From: Oscillospiraceae bacterium
GTDB taxonomy: Bacteria; Bacillota; Clostridia; Oscillospirales; Oscillospiraceae
Assembly (NCBI GenBank): GCA_015068335.1
Contig: SVKT01000011.1
Location: 1-21,364, forward strand
Reading direction: 5' to 3'
DNA: 21,364 nucleotides
The notes beneath the pieces were generated by a model that was given only the letters and a program-made list of their open reading frames with translations, was not told the origin of the DNA and ran no database searches. The translations under genes and the position numbers were made by a program. Of this stretch, positions 1 through 7,531 are shown one piece after another (the first letter of the stretch is position 1; each line of letters begins with the position of its first letter).

Positions 1-72
1 TCTATAACCACACCTCCCCGAACTCCGGATGCTCCTGCGTCAGCACGGAGTCCGGGGAGGTGTGGTTATAGA
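1..72. repeat. Fold-back inverted repeat at the window edge
   Basis: Bases 1-27 are the reverse complement of bases 46-72 with one mismatch (base 21 against base 52), leaving an 18-base loop (28-45). The arm begins TCTATAACCACACC. The right arm lies in normal alpha-amylase coding sequence, the region of the conserved DVVYNH motif read on the minus strand. The left arm is therefore an inverted copy of it and not a plausible continuation of the gene. A near-perfect inverted copy exactly at the end of a sequence is typical of a chimeric fold-back made in amplification or assembly. A real genomic inversion is possible but less likely. Confidence 0.85.
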
Positions 73-382
73 CCACGTCGATGATGCACTTCATCCCCCG
101 GCGGTGGATCTCCTCCACCAGCGCCTTGAAGTCCTCCATCGTGCCGTATTCCGGGTTGACGGCGCGGTAGTCCCGGTTGGCGTAGGGGCAGCCCAGAGAG
201 CCCTTCTTTCCCTTGACGCCGATGGGATGGATGGGCATAAGCCAGATGATGTCCGTACCCAGCGCGCGGATGCGGTCCAGGTCGGGGATGAGGGCGCGGA
301 AGGTTCCCTCCGGGGTGTGGCTGCGCACATAGACGGAATAGATCACGTCGCCGCGCAGGCTGATGTTCGTTTGCTTTGCCAT
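2..382 (-). CDS. Alpha-amylase family glycosidase (GH13), N-terminal fragment
   Basis: This is the start of a GH13 enzyme, which would hydrolyse or rearrange alpha-glucans. Visible are the early (beta/alpha)8-barrel strands: the VIYSVYVRSHTPEGTF opening, the GTDIIWLMPIHPIG stretch and conserved region I, DVVYNHTSPDS, near residues 100-110. The catalytic Asp/Glu regions are absent. The start is ATG at 382, preceded by GGAG six bases upstream; a GTG-free extension to 394 is less well placed. The reading frame follows the family up to about EHPEF, then enters the inverted repeat, gains a few foreign residues (GEVWL) and hits TAG at 2-4. The stop is probably an artefact and the true gene likely continues beyond the window. 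It lies downstream of malQ in the same direction, behind a terminator hairpin. Confidence 0.8.
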   Translation of the reverse strand: MAKQTNISLRGDVIYSVYVRSHTPEGTFRALIPDLDRIRALGTDIIWLMPIHPIGVKGKKGSLGCPYANRDYRAVNPEYGTMEDFKALVEEIHRRGMKCIIDVVYNHTSPDSVLTQEHPEFGEVWL

Positions 383-404
383 AATGCACTCCATTCTTCG
401 GATG

Positions 405-438
405 AAAAATCAGACACCCACCTGCGTGAGTGTCTGAT
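405..438 (-). terminator. Terminator between malQ and the amylase gene
   Basis: A 9-bp perfect stem pairs ATCAGACAC (409-417) with GTGTCTGAT (430-438) over a 12-base loop. On the minus strand it is followed by TTTTT (bases 404-408 read in reverse). It sits 28 bases past the malQ stop and before the amylase Shine-Dalgarno, so it probably ends or attenuates the transporter-malQ transcript and lowers amylase expression. Confidence 0.75.
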
Positions 439-466
439 CAACAGGTGTGTGAATTGCGCTGCCGCC

Positions 467-1954
467 TCAATGGGGCGCGCGGCCATAGAGGCAGGTCATA
501 TGGGCGATCTTTTCCGCCAACTCGGGGGTGGTCTGTCCGGGCAGGACACGCCACTGCCAGTTGCCGCCCAGAATGCCGGGGGTATTGATGCGGGCGTCCG
601 CACCCAGTCCCAGATAGTCCTGCAACTGCACCACAAACAATTCCGCCACGCTGCTCATACCGCCCCGGATGATACCCCAATGGAAGCCCTCGGTCTCGTT
701 GAGGCCCAGATAGCGGACCGCCATCTCCACGTCGGCGGGGTCGGCGTCGGTGCGCCACGCAGCCAGCGTGGTGTTGTCGTGGGTGCCGGGGTAGCAAACG
801 CAGTGAGGCGTGTAGGTGTGGGGCAGGTGATTGCTGGGTTCCCGGGAGTCGAAGCCGAACTGCAACACCTTCATACCGGGCAGACCGGAATCCTCCAACA
901 GCCGGCGTACCTCCGGCGTGGGATAGCCCAGATCCTCGGCGATGAACTGGATATGGGGGAACCAGCCGGTGAGCACGCCCACCAGATCCATACCCGGCCC
1001 CTTGACCCAGCGGCCGTTGCGGGCCGTGGTCTCCCCGTAGGGCACGGCCCAGTAACTTTCAAAACCCCGGAAGTGGTCGATGCGCAGGATGTCATACAGT
1101 TTCGATGCGCCCGAAACGCGGCGGATCCACCAGCCGTAGCCGTCTTTCTTCATCGCGTCCCAGTCGTACAGGGGGTTGCCCCACAACTGGCCGTCCGCGC
1201 TGAAATAGTCAGGCGGGACGCCGGAGACCTCCACGGGGACGTTCCGGTCATCCAACTGGAAACTGGCGGGGTCGGCCCAGACGTCGGCGGAGTCCAGCGC
1301 CACGTAGATGGGCAGGTCGCCGATGATGCCGATGCCCTTTTCCCGGGCGTAGGCGCGCAGGGCCGTCCACTGCTTGAAGAACAGGTACTGGATGTAGGTG
1401 AACAATCGGACGTCTTCCGCCAGTTCCCGGCGCCAGCGTTCCAGCGCCTCCGCTTTGCGCAGGCGGACGGCCTCGTCCGGCCAGTCCGGCCACGCCTTCA
1501 TTCCGAAATGCCGTTTCAGCGCCATAAACAGGGCGTAGTCCGGCAGCCAGTCGCGGTTTTCTTCCAAAAATGCTTCGATCGCGGTCTGTTCCTTCTCCCA
1601 GCCCCGCTGCAACGCCAGCGCCAGCAGGGAAAAGCGACCGTTGTAGATGGCCTCGTAGTCCACCTTTTCGGGGTCGCTGCCCCAGTGAAAGGAGGCGATC
1701 TCCTCCGCGGTCAGCAGACCCTCCTCCCGCAGCAGTTCCGGATCGATGAGGTAGGGGTTGCCTGCATAGGTGGAAAAGCACTGGTAGGGGGAGTCGCCGT
1801 AACTGGTCTGTCCCACGGGCAGGATCTGCCACCAGGACTGCTTTGCCGCCGCCAGAAAGTCCACAAACTCATAGGCGGCTTTTCCCAGCGTGCCGATGCC
1901 GTGGGGCGAGGGCAGCGAGGTAATGGGCATCAGGATGCCGCTGCTTCGTTTCAT
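467..1954 (-). CDS. malQ: 4-alpha-glucanotransferase (amylomaltase, GH77)
   Basis: Transfers alpha-1,4-glucan segments between maltodextrins in the cytoplasm, releasing glucose and longer chains. At 495 aa it has the normal length of the compact bacterial type. The N-terminus (MKRSSGILMPITSLPSPHGIG) is typical, with the SPYQCFSTYAGNPYLID acceptor-site stretch at 55-71. Catalytic residues are visible: nucleophile Asp293 in LRIDHFRGF, acid/base Glu340 in FIAEDLG and Asp393 in GTHDNTT, the spacing known from Thermus amylomaltase. The ATG start lies 12 bases after the stop of the upstream permease, and a GGGTTAAGGG stretch at that junction can serve as ribosome site, so it is cotranscribed with the transporter. 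This pairing implies that the imported sugar is a maltodextrin. Confidence 0.97.
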   Translation of the reverse strand: MKRSSGILMPITSLPSPHGIGTLGKAAYEFVDFLAAAKQSWWQILPVGQTSYGDSPYQCFSTYAGNPYLIDPELLREEGLLTAEEIASFHWGSDPEKVDYEAIYNGRFSLLALALQRGWEKEQTAIEAFLEENRDWLPDYALFMALKRHFGMKAWPDWPDEAVRLRKAEALERWRRELAEDVRLFTYIQYLFFKQWTALRAYAREKGIGIIGDLPIYVALDSADVWADPASFQLDDRNVPVEVSGVPPDYFSADGQLWGNPLYDWDAMKKDGYGWWIRRVSGASKLYDILRIDHFRGFESYWAVPYGETTARNGRWVKGPGMDLVGVLTGWFPHIQFIAEDLGYPTPEVRRLLEDSGLPGMKVLQFGFDSREPSNHLPHTYTPHCVCYPGTHDNTTLAAWRTDADPADVEMAVRYLGLNETEGFHWGIIRGGMSSVAELFVVQLQDYLGLGADARINTPGILGGNWQWRVLPGQTTPELAEKIAHMTCLYGRAPH

Positions 1955-1966
1955 CGATCGGCACCC

Positions 1967-2812
1967 TTAACCCTTCACGGCGCCGGCTGCCACGCCCTTG
2001 ATGATGTGCTTCTGGCAGAACAGGTAAACGATGATAATGGGGATGATGCTCATCATAATGACAGCCATCGTGGCGCCCAGGTCCACGGTGCCGTAACTGC
2101 CTTTCAGGTACTGGACGTGAATGGGAATGGTGCGGAACTCGGTGCGATCCAGCACCAGATAGGGCAGCAGATAGTCGTTCCAGACCCACATCGTTTCCAG
2201 AATGCCCACGGAGATCAGGGTGGGTTTGAGCATCGGCAGCACCACCAGGAAGAAGGTGCGCACGGGGCCGCAGCCGTCGATGGCGGCCGCCTCCTCAATG
2301 GCGAGGGGCAAACCCTTGACGAAGCCCACGAACATAAAGATGGCGAGGCCTGCGCCGAAGCCCAGATACACCACGGGAATGGTCCAGGGGGTGTTCAGTT
2401 TCAGCCGGTCGGCGGTGAAGGTCAGGGTGAACATCACCATCTGGAAGGGGACGATCATAGAGAACAGGCACAGGTAGTAGAAGATCTTGGCGATGCGGTT
2501 GTTCACGCGGGCAATGTACCACGCGCTCATCGAGCAGAACACCAAAATCAGCGCCACGGACAGCAGGGTGATCACCACGCTGTAAAAGGCGGATTTCATA
2601 AAGGGGTAGTTGCCGAAGGTCAGGCCTTTGAGGTAGTTGGCCCAGCCCATAAAGGACTCGCTGTTGGGCAGTGCGAAGGCCTCCATATTGATGTAGGAGT
2701 TCTCCTTGAAGGAGTTGATGACCACTTCAAACACAGGGATCAGCCAGCCCAGCGACAAAACAACAAAGCAGGCCGTCAGGATCTTGCTGCCGAGGGTATA
2801 ACGGGTTTTCAT
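1967..2812 (-). CDS. Sugar ABC transporter permease, MalG type
   Basis: Second membrane subunit of a carbohydrate-uptake ABC transporter (CUT1 family). The protein is about 281 aa with six hydrophobic segments. The cytoplasmic EAA loop is clear: EEAAAIDGCGPVRTFFLVVLP, around residues 190-210, which docks on the ATPase. The C-terminus (QKHIIKGVAAGAVKG) is the family's usual ending. ATG at 2812 overlaps the TGA of the upstream permease by one base (TGATG), indicating translational coupling. GTG at 2815 is an equally well spaced alternative (seven bases after AGGAGG, against ten for the ATG). No ATPase gene is present in the cluster, so the transporter presumably uses a shared MsmK-type ATPase encoded elsewhere; that is inference from the family. 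Confidence 0.95.
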   Translation of the reverse strand: MKTRYTLGSKILTACFVVLSLGWLIPVFEVVINSFKENSYINMEAFALPNSESFMGWANYLKGLTFGNYPFMKSAFYSVVITLLSVALILVFCSMSAWYIARVNNRIAKIFYYLCLFSMIVPFQMVMFTLTFTADRLKLNTPWTIPVVYLGFGAGLAIFMFVGFVKGLPLAIEEAAAIDGCGPVRTFFLVVLPMLKPTLISVGILETMWVWNDYLLPYLVLDRTEFRTIPIHVQYLKGSYGTVDLGATMAVIMMSIIPIIIVYLFCQKHIIKGVAAGAVKG

Positions 2813-3741
2813 CACTGCTGCACCTCCTTGTTGCGGGTTGCGGAAAGTTGGGCGATGGCGAGGACCGCCACCAGAATGAAGAACACCACAGCCTTGGCCT
2901 GAGCCACGCCGTGCCAGTTCTTATTGATGTTGTAGGTGGAGTAAATGTTCAGCGCCAGCATCTCCGTCATCTTCAACTTGCTGCCGTCCGCCATCGTGAC
3001 GATGGGATTGCCGCCGGTCAGGGCCATATTCTGGTCGAAGAGTTTGAAGGAGTTGGTCAGCGTCAGGAAGGTGCAGATGGTGATGGTGGGCATGATGTTG
3101 GGGATGGTGACGTGGAACAGCGTCTTCCAGCCGTCAGCACCGTCGATTTTGGCGGCTTCCAGCATATCACCGGAAACGGCCTGCAAGCCCGCGATGTAAA
3201 TGATCATCATATAACCGATCTGCTGCCACGCCACAAGGATCACCAGACCCCAGAAGCCGTAGGTGGCGTTGGCGGTGATGTAAGTATTGTACTGTTTGAG
3301 GATGGCGTCAAAGATCATCTGCCAGATGTAGCCCAGCACCACGCCGCCGATCAGGTTGGGCATAAAGAACACCGTGCGGAACACATTGGCGCCCTTCATA
3401 TGTTGGGTCAGGGCGAAGGCAATCGCAAAGGCCAGCACGTTGATCACCACGATGGAGACCGCCGCAAAGGCCGCCGTGTTCCAGAACGCCTTGCCGAAAC
3501 CGGGGTCGGAAAAGGCCTTGACATAGTTGGTAATACCCACCCACTTGGCGTCTTTGGGGGTATTGAAATTGCAAAAGGAGAGATAAATACCCTGCAAAAA
3601 CGGCCAGATGAAACCGATGATGAAGCAGAAGAAGGTGGGCAGGATGAACAGCGGGGTCCATTTCTGGATGGAACGGCGCAGCAGAACGCTGTTCACATCC
3701 GAATTGTCTTTTTTCTTTTTACGCAAATCGTTTTTCCTCAC
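2812..3741 (-). CDS. Sugar ABC transporter permease, MalF type
   Basis: First membrane subunit of the same CUT1 carbohydrate importer. Membrane segments begin at about WTPLFILPTFFCFIIGFIWPF. The EAA loop reads LEAAKIDGADGWKTLFHVTIP and lies in the C-terminal half. The open frame runs upstream to 3903, but that part is unlike any permease and crosses into the terminator after the binding-protein gene. I therefore place the start at GTG 3741 (GGAG ten bases upstream), giving 309 aa with a Lys/Arg-rich N-terminus. TTG at 3726 with GTGAGGA eight bases upstream is a close alternative. Bases 3742-3885 hold a leader with no gene. A TATGAT there without a good -35 box could give a weak extra promoter. 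Confidence 0.93.
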   Translation of the reverse strand: MRKNDLRKKKKDNSDVNSVLLRRSIQKWTPLFILPTFFCFIIGFIWPFLQGIYLSFCNFNTPKDAKWVGITNYVKAFSDPGFGKAFWNTAAFAAVSIVVINVLAFAIAFALTQHMKGANVFRTVFFMPNLIGGVVLGYIWQMIFDAILKQYNTYITANATYGFWGLVILVAWQQIGYMMIIYIAGLQAVSGDMLEAAKIDGADGWKTLFHVTIPNIMPTITICTFLTLTNSFKLFDQNMALTGGNPIVTMADGSKLKMTEMLALNIYSTYNINKNWHGVAQAKAVVFFILVAVLAIAQLSATRNKEVQQ

Positions 3742-3884
3742 TTTCTGAAAACTCCGCCTGCCTGTGCAGGGCAAAACACCCGTTCCGCAGTTTTTGGGGG
3801 GGCTTTGCCTCACACAGGATGGCCTGATACCATCATACCGTATCCCATACAAAATGGACAGCGTTTGCTGCAAAAAACTGTTTG

Positions 3885-3918
3885 GAAAAAATAGGGCGGG
3901 CAATCGCCCGCCCTATTT
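3885..3918 (-). terminator. Terminator/attenuator after the sugar-binding protein gene
   Basis: A 13-bp perfect stem pairs 3889-3901 (AAATAGGGCGGGC) with 3906-3918 over a 4-base loop, followed on the minus strand by a run of T. It starts 29 bases past the binding-protein stop and lies ahead of the permease genes. Such internal terminators commonly keep the binding protein in excess over the membrane subunits, the permeases being made by read-through. Confidence 0.88.
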
Positions 3919-3947
3919 CAGCATTCGTTAAAGCGCTGCTGGAAAGA

Positions 3948-5240
3948 TCAGCCGTTCTGGGTCTTGTACTCGTTGGCCCAACCGGCGACGAAAGCGGTCT
4001 TCACGCCTTCCCAGTTGGCGTCGGTCTGATCGGCAGAGTAAGCAGCCAGAGCAGAGACAACGCCGGCACGCCAGGCATCAACGTTGGGGGTGTGGTTGAA
4101 GGCCCAGGTCACGGTGTAGTTGCCGTTGGCCATATAGGCGTTGGCGTCATTGAAGAACACGTTCTCAGACTCCTTGGCAGCCTTGAAGGGGATGGGGCCA
4201 AACTGCTCGGCCATCATCTTGGTGCCCTCCTCGGAGGTCACGACCCAGTACAGGAAGTCCAGAGTGGCCTGGATGTCAGCCTCGGAAGCCTTGGCGTTGA
4301 CAGCCCAGCAGTTCTCGGTGCCGCAAGCCAGACCGGCCTTCTCTTCGCCCTCAACACCGCAGTAGATGGGGATCATAGCCAGGTCCTCGGCCTTCAAACC
4401 GGCCTCGACCAGACCAGCATATTCCCAGGTACCGTTCTGATAGAACACAGCCTTGCCGGCCTTGAACTCACCGGTGGACATATCGCCGGTGCCGGAGGTC
4501 AGAGAGGTCTTGTCCATAGAAGCGTTGTTGATGTACAGGTCCCAGATGTTGCGATAGTTGTCCAGGTAGGCGCCGGTGATCTCGGCGGGCTGCTTGGTGA
4601 CATTGTCATCGCGGAACTCATAGTACAGGGGCATATTGGCCAGGTGGCCGGAGAAACGCCAGGAGGAGGAACCGTCCAGACCGGCGGAGGAGAAGGCGTC
4701 GAAGCCCAGAGCGTCCTTACGGGCGTGGATGTCCTCGGCGATCTCTTTCAGGGAAGCGAAGTCCTTGATGTCAGCCAGTTCATAGCCGGCCTCGGCCAGC
4801 AGAGCCTTGTTGACGATGATGCCGAAAGCCTCGTAGCAGTAGCCGATGGCCTTGACAGCGCCGTTGTCGTCGGTCAGGTTGAAGTCGGAGGTGGTCATCT
4901 CACCCAGGACCTTGCTGCCGGTGAAGTCCAGGCAGTAGTCGCCCCAGTCGAGCAGGCCCTGTGCGTTGCCGCACTGGAACAGGGTGGGCATAGCGCTCTT
5001 GCCCATCTCGGCGGTCAGGGTCTCGGAGTAGGTGCCGGAAGCGGCGGTCTCAACCTTGACTTCCACGCCGGTCTTCTCGGTGTACAGTTTGGCCAGATCC
5101 TGCCAGGCCTGATCGGCTTCGGGCTTGAAGTTCAGGTAGTAGACAGAGCCGGTCTCGGCGGTGTCGTCCTTCTTTTCGCCGCAGGCAGCCAGAGACAGAA
5201 CCATAGCCAGAGCCAGCAGCATTGCGAAAAACTTCTTCAT
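3948..5240 (-). CDS. Sugar ABC transporter substrate-binding lipoprotein
   Basis: Extracellular solute-binding protein (family 1, maltose/oligosaccharide type) that captures sugar and delivers it to the MalF/MalG permeases. The N-terminus is a lipoprotein signal, MKKFFAMLLALAMVLSLAAC, with lipobox LAAC and the lipidated Cys at residue 20, followed by a charged linker (GEKKDD). The mature part is 410 aa, normal for the family, and contains the QAWQDLAKLYTEKTGVEVKVE segment typical of the first lobe. ATG 5240 has a strong Shine-Dalgarno (AAAGGAAG). Synonymous codon choice looks strongly biased, as expected for an abundant protein. It is the first gene of the transport operon, with its own promoter at 5269-5296. 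The exact sugar cannot be read from the sequence; the malQ/amylase neighbours suggest maltodextrin. Confidence 0.95.
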   Translation of the reverse strand: MKKFFAMLLALAMVLSLAACGEKKDDTAETGSVYYLNFKPEADQAWQDLAKLYTEKTGVEVKVETAASGTYSETLTAEMGKSAMPTLFQCGNAQGLLDWGDYCLDFTGSKVLGEMTTSDFNLTDDNGAVKAIGYCYEAFGIIVNKALLAEAGYELADIKDFASLKEIAEDIHARKDALGFDAFSSAGLDGSSSWRFSGHLANMPLYYEFRDDNVTKQPAEITGAYLDNYRNIWDLYINNASMDKTSLTSGTGDMSTGEFKAGKAVFYQNGTWEYAGLVEAGLKAEDLAMIPIYCGVEGEEKAGLACGTENCWAVNAKASEADIQATLDFLYWVVTSEEGTKMMAEQFGPIPFKAAKESENVFFNDANAYMANGNYTVTWAFNHTPNVDAWRAGVVSALAAYSADQTDANWEGVKTAFVAGWANEYKTQNG

Positions 5241-5268
5241 TGTGTTTCTTCCTTTCGATCCGTTTTTT

Positions 5269-5296
5269 AATATATTTTCACATCGTTACGATGCAA
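5269..5296 (-). promoter_or_regulatory. Binding-protein operon promoter with embedded LacI-type operator
   Basis: Minus-strand -35 TTGCAT (5291-5296) and -10 TATATT (5269-5274) are separated by 16 bases. An exact 13-base palindrome, CATCGTTACGATG (5281-5293), fills the spacer and overlaps the -35. A bound repressor there would block RNA polymerase. The half-site CGTTAC recurs in the palindrome upstream of the neighbouring LacI-family gene. Confidence 0.65.
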
Positions 5297-5299
5297 AAA

Positions 5300-6310
5300 T
5301 CAGAGAGAACAGATGCTTCCGCCCATACGGATGGCGGTATCCAGCAGCAGATGGCGGTTCTTCCCCCGCCCTTCGATCATATCCACCAAAATCCCCACGG
5401 ATTCCCGGCCCAGTTCCTTCCGGGGCTGGACCAGCGTGGTCAGGGTGGGCACGGTATAGGCGGACATCTCGATGCCGTCGATGGCAACCACGGAGCAATC
5501 CTCCGGCACCCGCTTCCCGTGGTCGTGCAGGGCCTTCATCGCCGCCACCGCCAGCGCATCGGCAACCACGAACACCGCCGTAAAGTCATCCCGCCGCCGC
5601 ATCAGTTTTTCCATACCGGTGTAGCCGTCGGTCATCTCGAAGGAGACCGTTTCCACCACCAGTTCCGGATCCAGCGCAATGCCGCTGTCCGAAAGCGCCT
5701 GGCAGTAGCCGTGGTAGCGCAGTTGGCTGATGGAGTGGTCCTCTATGGAGTCCAGGATCACGGCGATCTTCCGGTGGCCCTGCTTTGTCAGCAGGCTGAC
5801 CAGTTTATAGGCCTCCTTCCGGTCGTCAATAGACACCGAGGAGTACGTATCCGACGGCAGCGTGCCGAAACTGTTGGTGTATGTACAGCAGACGAAGGGG
5901 ATCCCCAGCGCAGCGGTCCGCTCCGGCGTGTAGTCAAACTGGCCGCCCAGCAGGATCAGCCCCCGCAGGCGCTTGGAGCGAGCCAGTTCCGCACCGGCGC
6001 GCAGTTCATCCTCGCCGGATCGGATCTGGTGCAGCACCATCGTATAACCGGCCGCCTCGCAGGCCTCCTCCACAGCGTGGATGATGTCGGTAAAAAACGG
6101 GTTGCCCACGCCGCGCACCACCAGTCCGATGGCGTCCGACGGGGACTTCACCAGATCGCGGGCGCTGTTGTTGGGAACAAAATGCTCTTCCTGCACAACG
6201 GACAGCACTTTTTCCCGGTTTGCGGCGCTTACATCCGGATGGTCGTTCAAAACACGGGAAACCGTGCTGACACTGACTCCGCACTTTTTGGCAATATCTT
6301 TGATCGTCAA
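5300..6310 (-). CDS. LacI/GalR-family transcriptional regulator
   Basis: Sugar-responsive DNA-binding repressor, 336 aa. The N-terminal helix-turn-helix is classic: TIKDIAKKCGVSVSTVSRVL (2-21), then the hinge region ending NNSARDLVKS near residues 48-56, then a periplasmic-binding-protein-like effector domain (IGLVVRGVGNPFFTDIIHAVE and SVVAIDGIEMSAYTVP). The start is TTG at 6310, preceded by GGGAGGA at good spacing; no ATG or GTG fits the family N-terminus. It is transcribed in the same direction as, and 59 bases before, the sugar-binding protein gene, so it most likely controls the maltodextrin cluster and itself. The effector is unknown; a maltodextrin or glucose phosphate is the natural guess. 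Confidence 0.95.
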   Translation of the reverse strand: MTIKDIAKKCGVSVSTVSRVLNDHPDVSAANREKVLSVVQEEHFVPNNSARDLVKSPSDAIGLVVRGVGNPFFTDIIHAVEEACEAAGYTMVLHQIRSGEDELRAGAELARSKRLRGLILLGGQFDYTPERTAALGIPFVCCTYTNSFGTLPSDTYSSVSIDDRKEAYKLVSLLTKQGHRKIAVILDSIEDHSISQLRYHGYCQALSDSGIALDPELVVETVSFEMTDGYTGMEKLMRRRDDFTAVFVVADALAVAAMKALHDHGKRVPEDCSVVAIDGIEMSAYTVPTLTTLVQPRKELGRESVGILVDMIEGRGKNRHLLLDTAIRMGGSICSL

Positions 6311-6349
6311 AAGGGTCCTCCCTGCCGCAAACGGCCCGGCTCCGTTTCC

Positions 6350-6373
6350 GGAATCGTTACCGGTAACGTTTCC
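6350..6373. promoter_or_regulatory. LacI-family operator candidate (24-bp palindrome)
   Basis: The perfect 14-bp core CGTTACCGGTAACG (6355-6368) is flanked by GGAA and TTCC, giving a 24-bp palindrome with a single mismatched pair (6354/6369). It lies just downstream of the -10 box of the LacI-family gene and 40 bases before its start codon, a roadblock position suited to autorepression. Even palindromes with a central CG or CCGG are usual for LacI-family proteins. Which protein binds it is inference. Confidence 0.75.
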
Positions 6374-6388
6374 AGTTTCTCCAAGATT

Positions 6389-6417
6389 ATGATAGCAGGA
6401 TTCTGCCCTCCCGTCAA
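6389..6417 (-). promoter_or_regulatory. Promoter of the LacI-family gene
   Basis: -35 TTGACG (6412-6417) and -10 TATCAT (6389-6394) with a 17-base spacer, on the minus strand. Upstream (6418-6475) is a strongly A/T-rich stretch with the palindrome TTTTTTGCAAAAAA (6451-6464), resembling an UP element or bent DNA. Bases 6476-6579 hold no further signal I can support. Confidence 0.8.
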
Positions 6418-6579
6418 TGCATTCCCTGTATTTTTGTATATTATTTTATATTTTTTGCAAAAAAGTGTGCATTTTGTCAGGTGTCCGGTGCTGTTTTTCC
6501 GCGTTCCTCTGTGCCGGTCCCACAGGCGCCGCACGCAAAGAAAGAGAATGGCAGAAACTACCCGCTTTCCGGTTCGGTC

Positions 6580-7356
6580 TTATACGCCGCAGCCGACCTC
6601 TTCCTGTGCTTGGGCTGCCCGCCTGTCCTTACAATACCAGGGCAGATAGGCCAGGACGTACATCACCGCGATGGCAAACGCCATCACCGCCAGCCGCAGC
6701 GCAAAGTTGGCCGGCAGGATGTCCAGCACAGAGGGCGCCGCCTCCGGCCGCGCCATATACAGATAATTGGCGCCCGGCAGCATCACGTTGACGTTGTAGG
6801 CGATCACCGCCAGGATCACCAGCGCCGCGTAGGACTTGATGGCAGAGCGCACCGTGGGCCGCATTCCGTGTACGAAGATCATATAGAAAATGGCCACGTA
6901 GCCCAGCGTATGTTCCAGCCAGAACTGGTAGTAGCGGAAGCGGGTGGGGCCGGTGTAGGTGATGGGCGTGGGGGTGATCAGCGCGAAAAGAGAGCCGGAC
7001 AGCAGCCAGAAATAAACGATGTCGAACAGGGACTGCTTCTTCCCCACCACCATATAACTGCACAAAATCACCGCGCAGCCGCACACGCCGATGGGCAGAT
7101 GCTCCACCGGGTTGGGGTTCAGCGCCGGAACGCCGATGAGCCGCCAGTAGTAACTCATATCGGTCAGGATCAGTGCAAAGGCAAGCACGTAGCGGAGGTT
7201 CTCCTCACAGCGGCTTTGGCGCAGGGCGTCCCGCTTACGATAGATCAGAAAGATCACTGCCAGCATCACAAGGATCGGCACAAAATGCGCCGGCGTCAGG
7301 AGCGAAAACTCCACCGTGTCGCCCTGCCCAAAAAAGTATGCAAAAAAGTCTTTCAT
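6580..7356 (-). CDS. YwaF-like integral membrane protein (TIGR02206 family)
   Basis: Polytopic membrane protein of 258 aa with about seven hydrophobic segments and a Lys/Arg-rich C-terminal tail. Segment order and motifs (LTPAHFVPILVMLAVIFLIYRK near the start, HLPIGVCGCAVIL in the middle, LEHTLGYVAIFYMIF with a conserved His) resemble the YwaF family of uncharacterised bacterial membrane proteins. No enzymatic residues or transport signature can be named. The ATG at 7356 follows AGGGAAAGA; the frame is open further upstream to 7506, but that part crosses the promoter and is not membrane-like. It is divergent from the 104-aa gene at 7532 and stands alone downstream of its own promoter. The function is unknown. 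Confidence 0.8.
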   Translation of the reverse strand: MKDFFAYFFGQGDTVEFSLLTPAHFVPILVMLAVIFLIYRKRDALRQSRCEENLRYVLAFALILTDMSYYWRLIGVPALNPNPVEHLPIGVCGCAVILCSYMVVGKKQSLFDIVYFWLLSGSLFALITPTPITYTGPTRFRYYQFWLEHTLGYVAIFYMIFVHGMRPTVRSAIKSYAALVILAVIAYNVNVMLPGANYLYMARPEAAPSVLDILPANFALRLAVMAFAIAVMYVLAYLPWYCKDRRAAQAQEEVGCGV

Positions 7357-7397
7357 TTCTGTCTTTCCCTCTCGGTTTTTATCTCTTTTGTAAGGCA

Positions 7398-7426
7398 ATT
7401 GTATCACGTCCGGGGCGAATGCGCAA
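7398..7426 (-). promoter_or_regulatory. Promoter of the YwaF-like gene
   Basis: -35 TTGCGC (7421-7426) and -10 TACAAT (7398-7403), 17-base spacer, about 40 bases before the ATG at 7356. It is back-to-back with the plus-strand promoter at 7470-7498. Confidence 0.65.
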
Positions 7427-7469
7427 TCGCCGTATCGCCCGGGTCTTCCGCGGCGCGCAAATTTTTTCC

Positions 7470-7498
7470 TTGTCACGCCGCCCCCGGCATTGTACAAT
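7470..7498 (+). promoter_or_regulatory. Promoter of the 104-aa protein gene
   Basis: -35 TTGTCA (7470-7475) and -10 TACAAT (7493-7498), 17-base spacer. The transcript would start near 7505, leaving a leader of about 27 bases before the ATG at 7532. Confidence 0.7.
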
Positions 7499-7531
7499 AT
7501 TCTCACCCATTCCGCACACGAGGGAGGCCCT

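Noticed and set aside
29..2902. 957-codon open frame on the plus strand
   Set aside because: It is antisense to malQ and the MalG-type permease, is His/Gln/Gly/Val-rich without any domain, and is a usual by-product of GC-rich codon bias.
3742..3903. N-terminal extension of the MalF-type permease to 3903
   Set aside because: It crosses the terminator at 3885-3918, does not resemble any permease N-terminus, and has better Shine-Dalgarno-spaced starts downstream (3741, 3726).
3882..5270. 462-codon plus-strand frame opposite the sugar-binding protein
   Set aside because: A shadow of the biased codon usage of the binding-protein gene; no ribosome site or domain.
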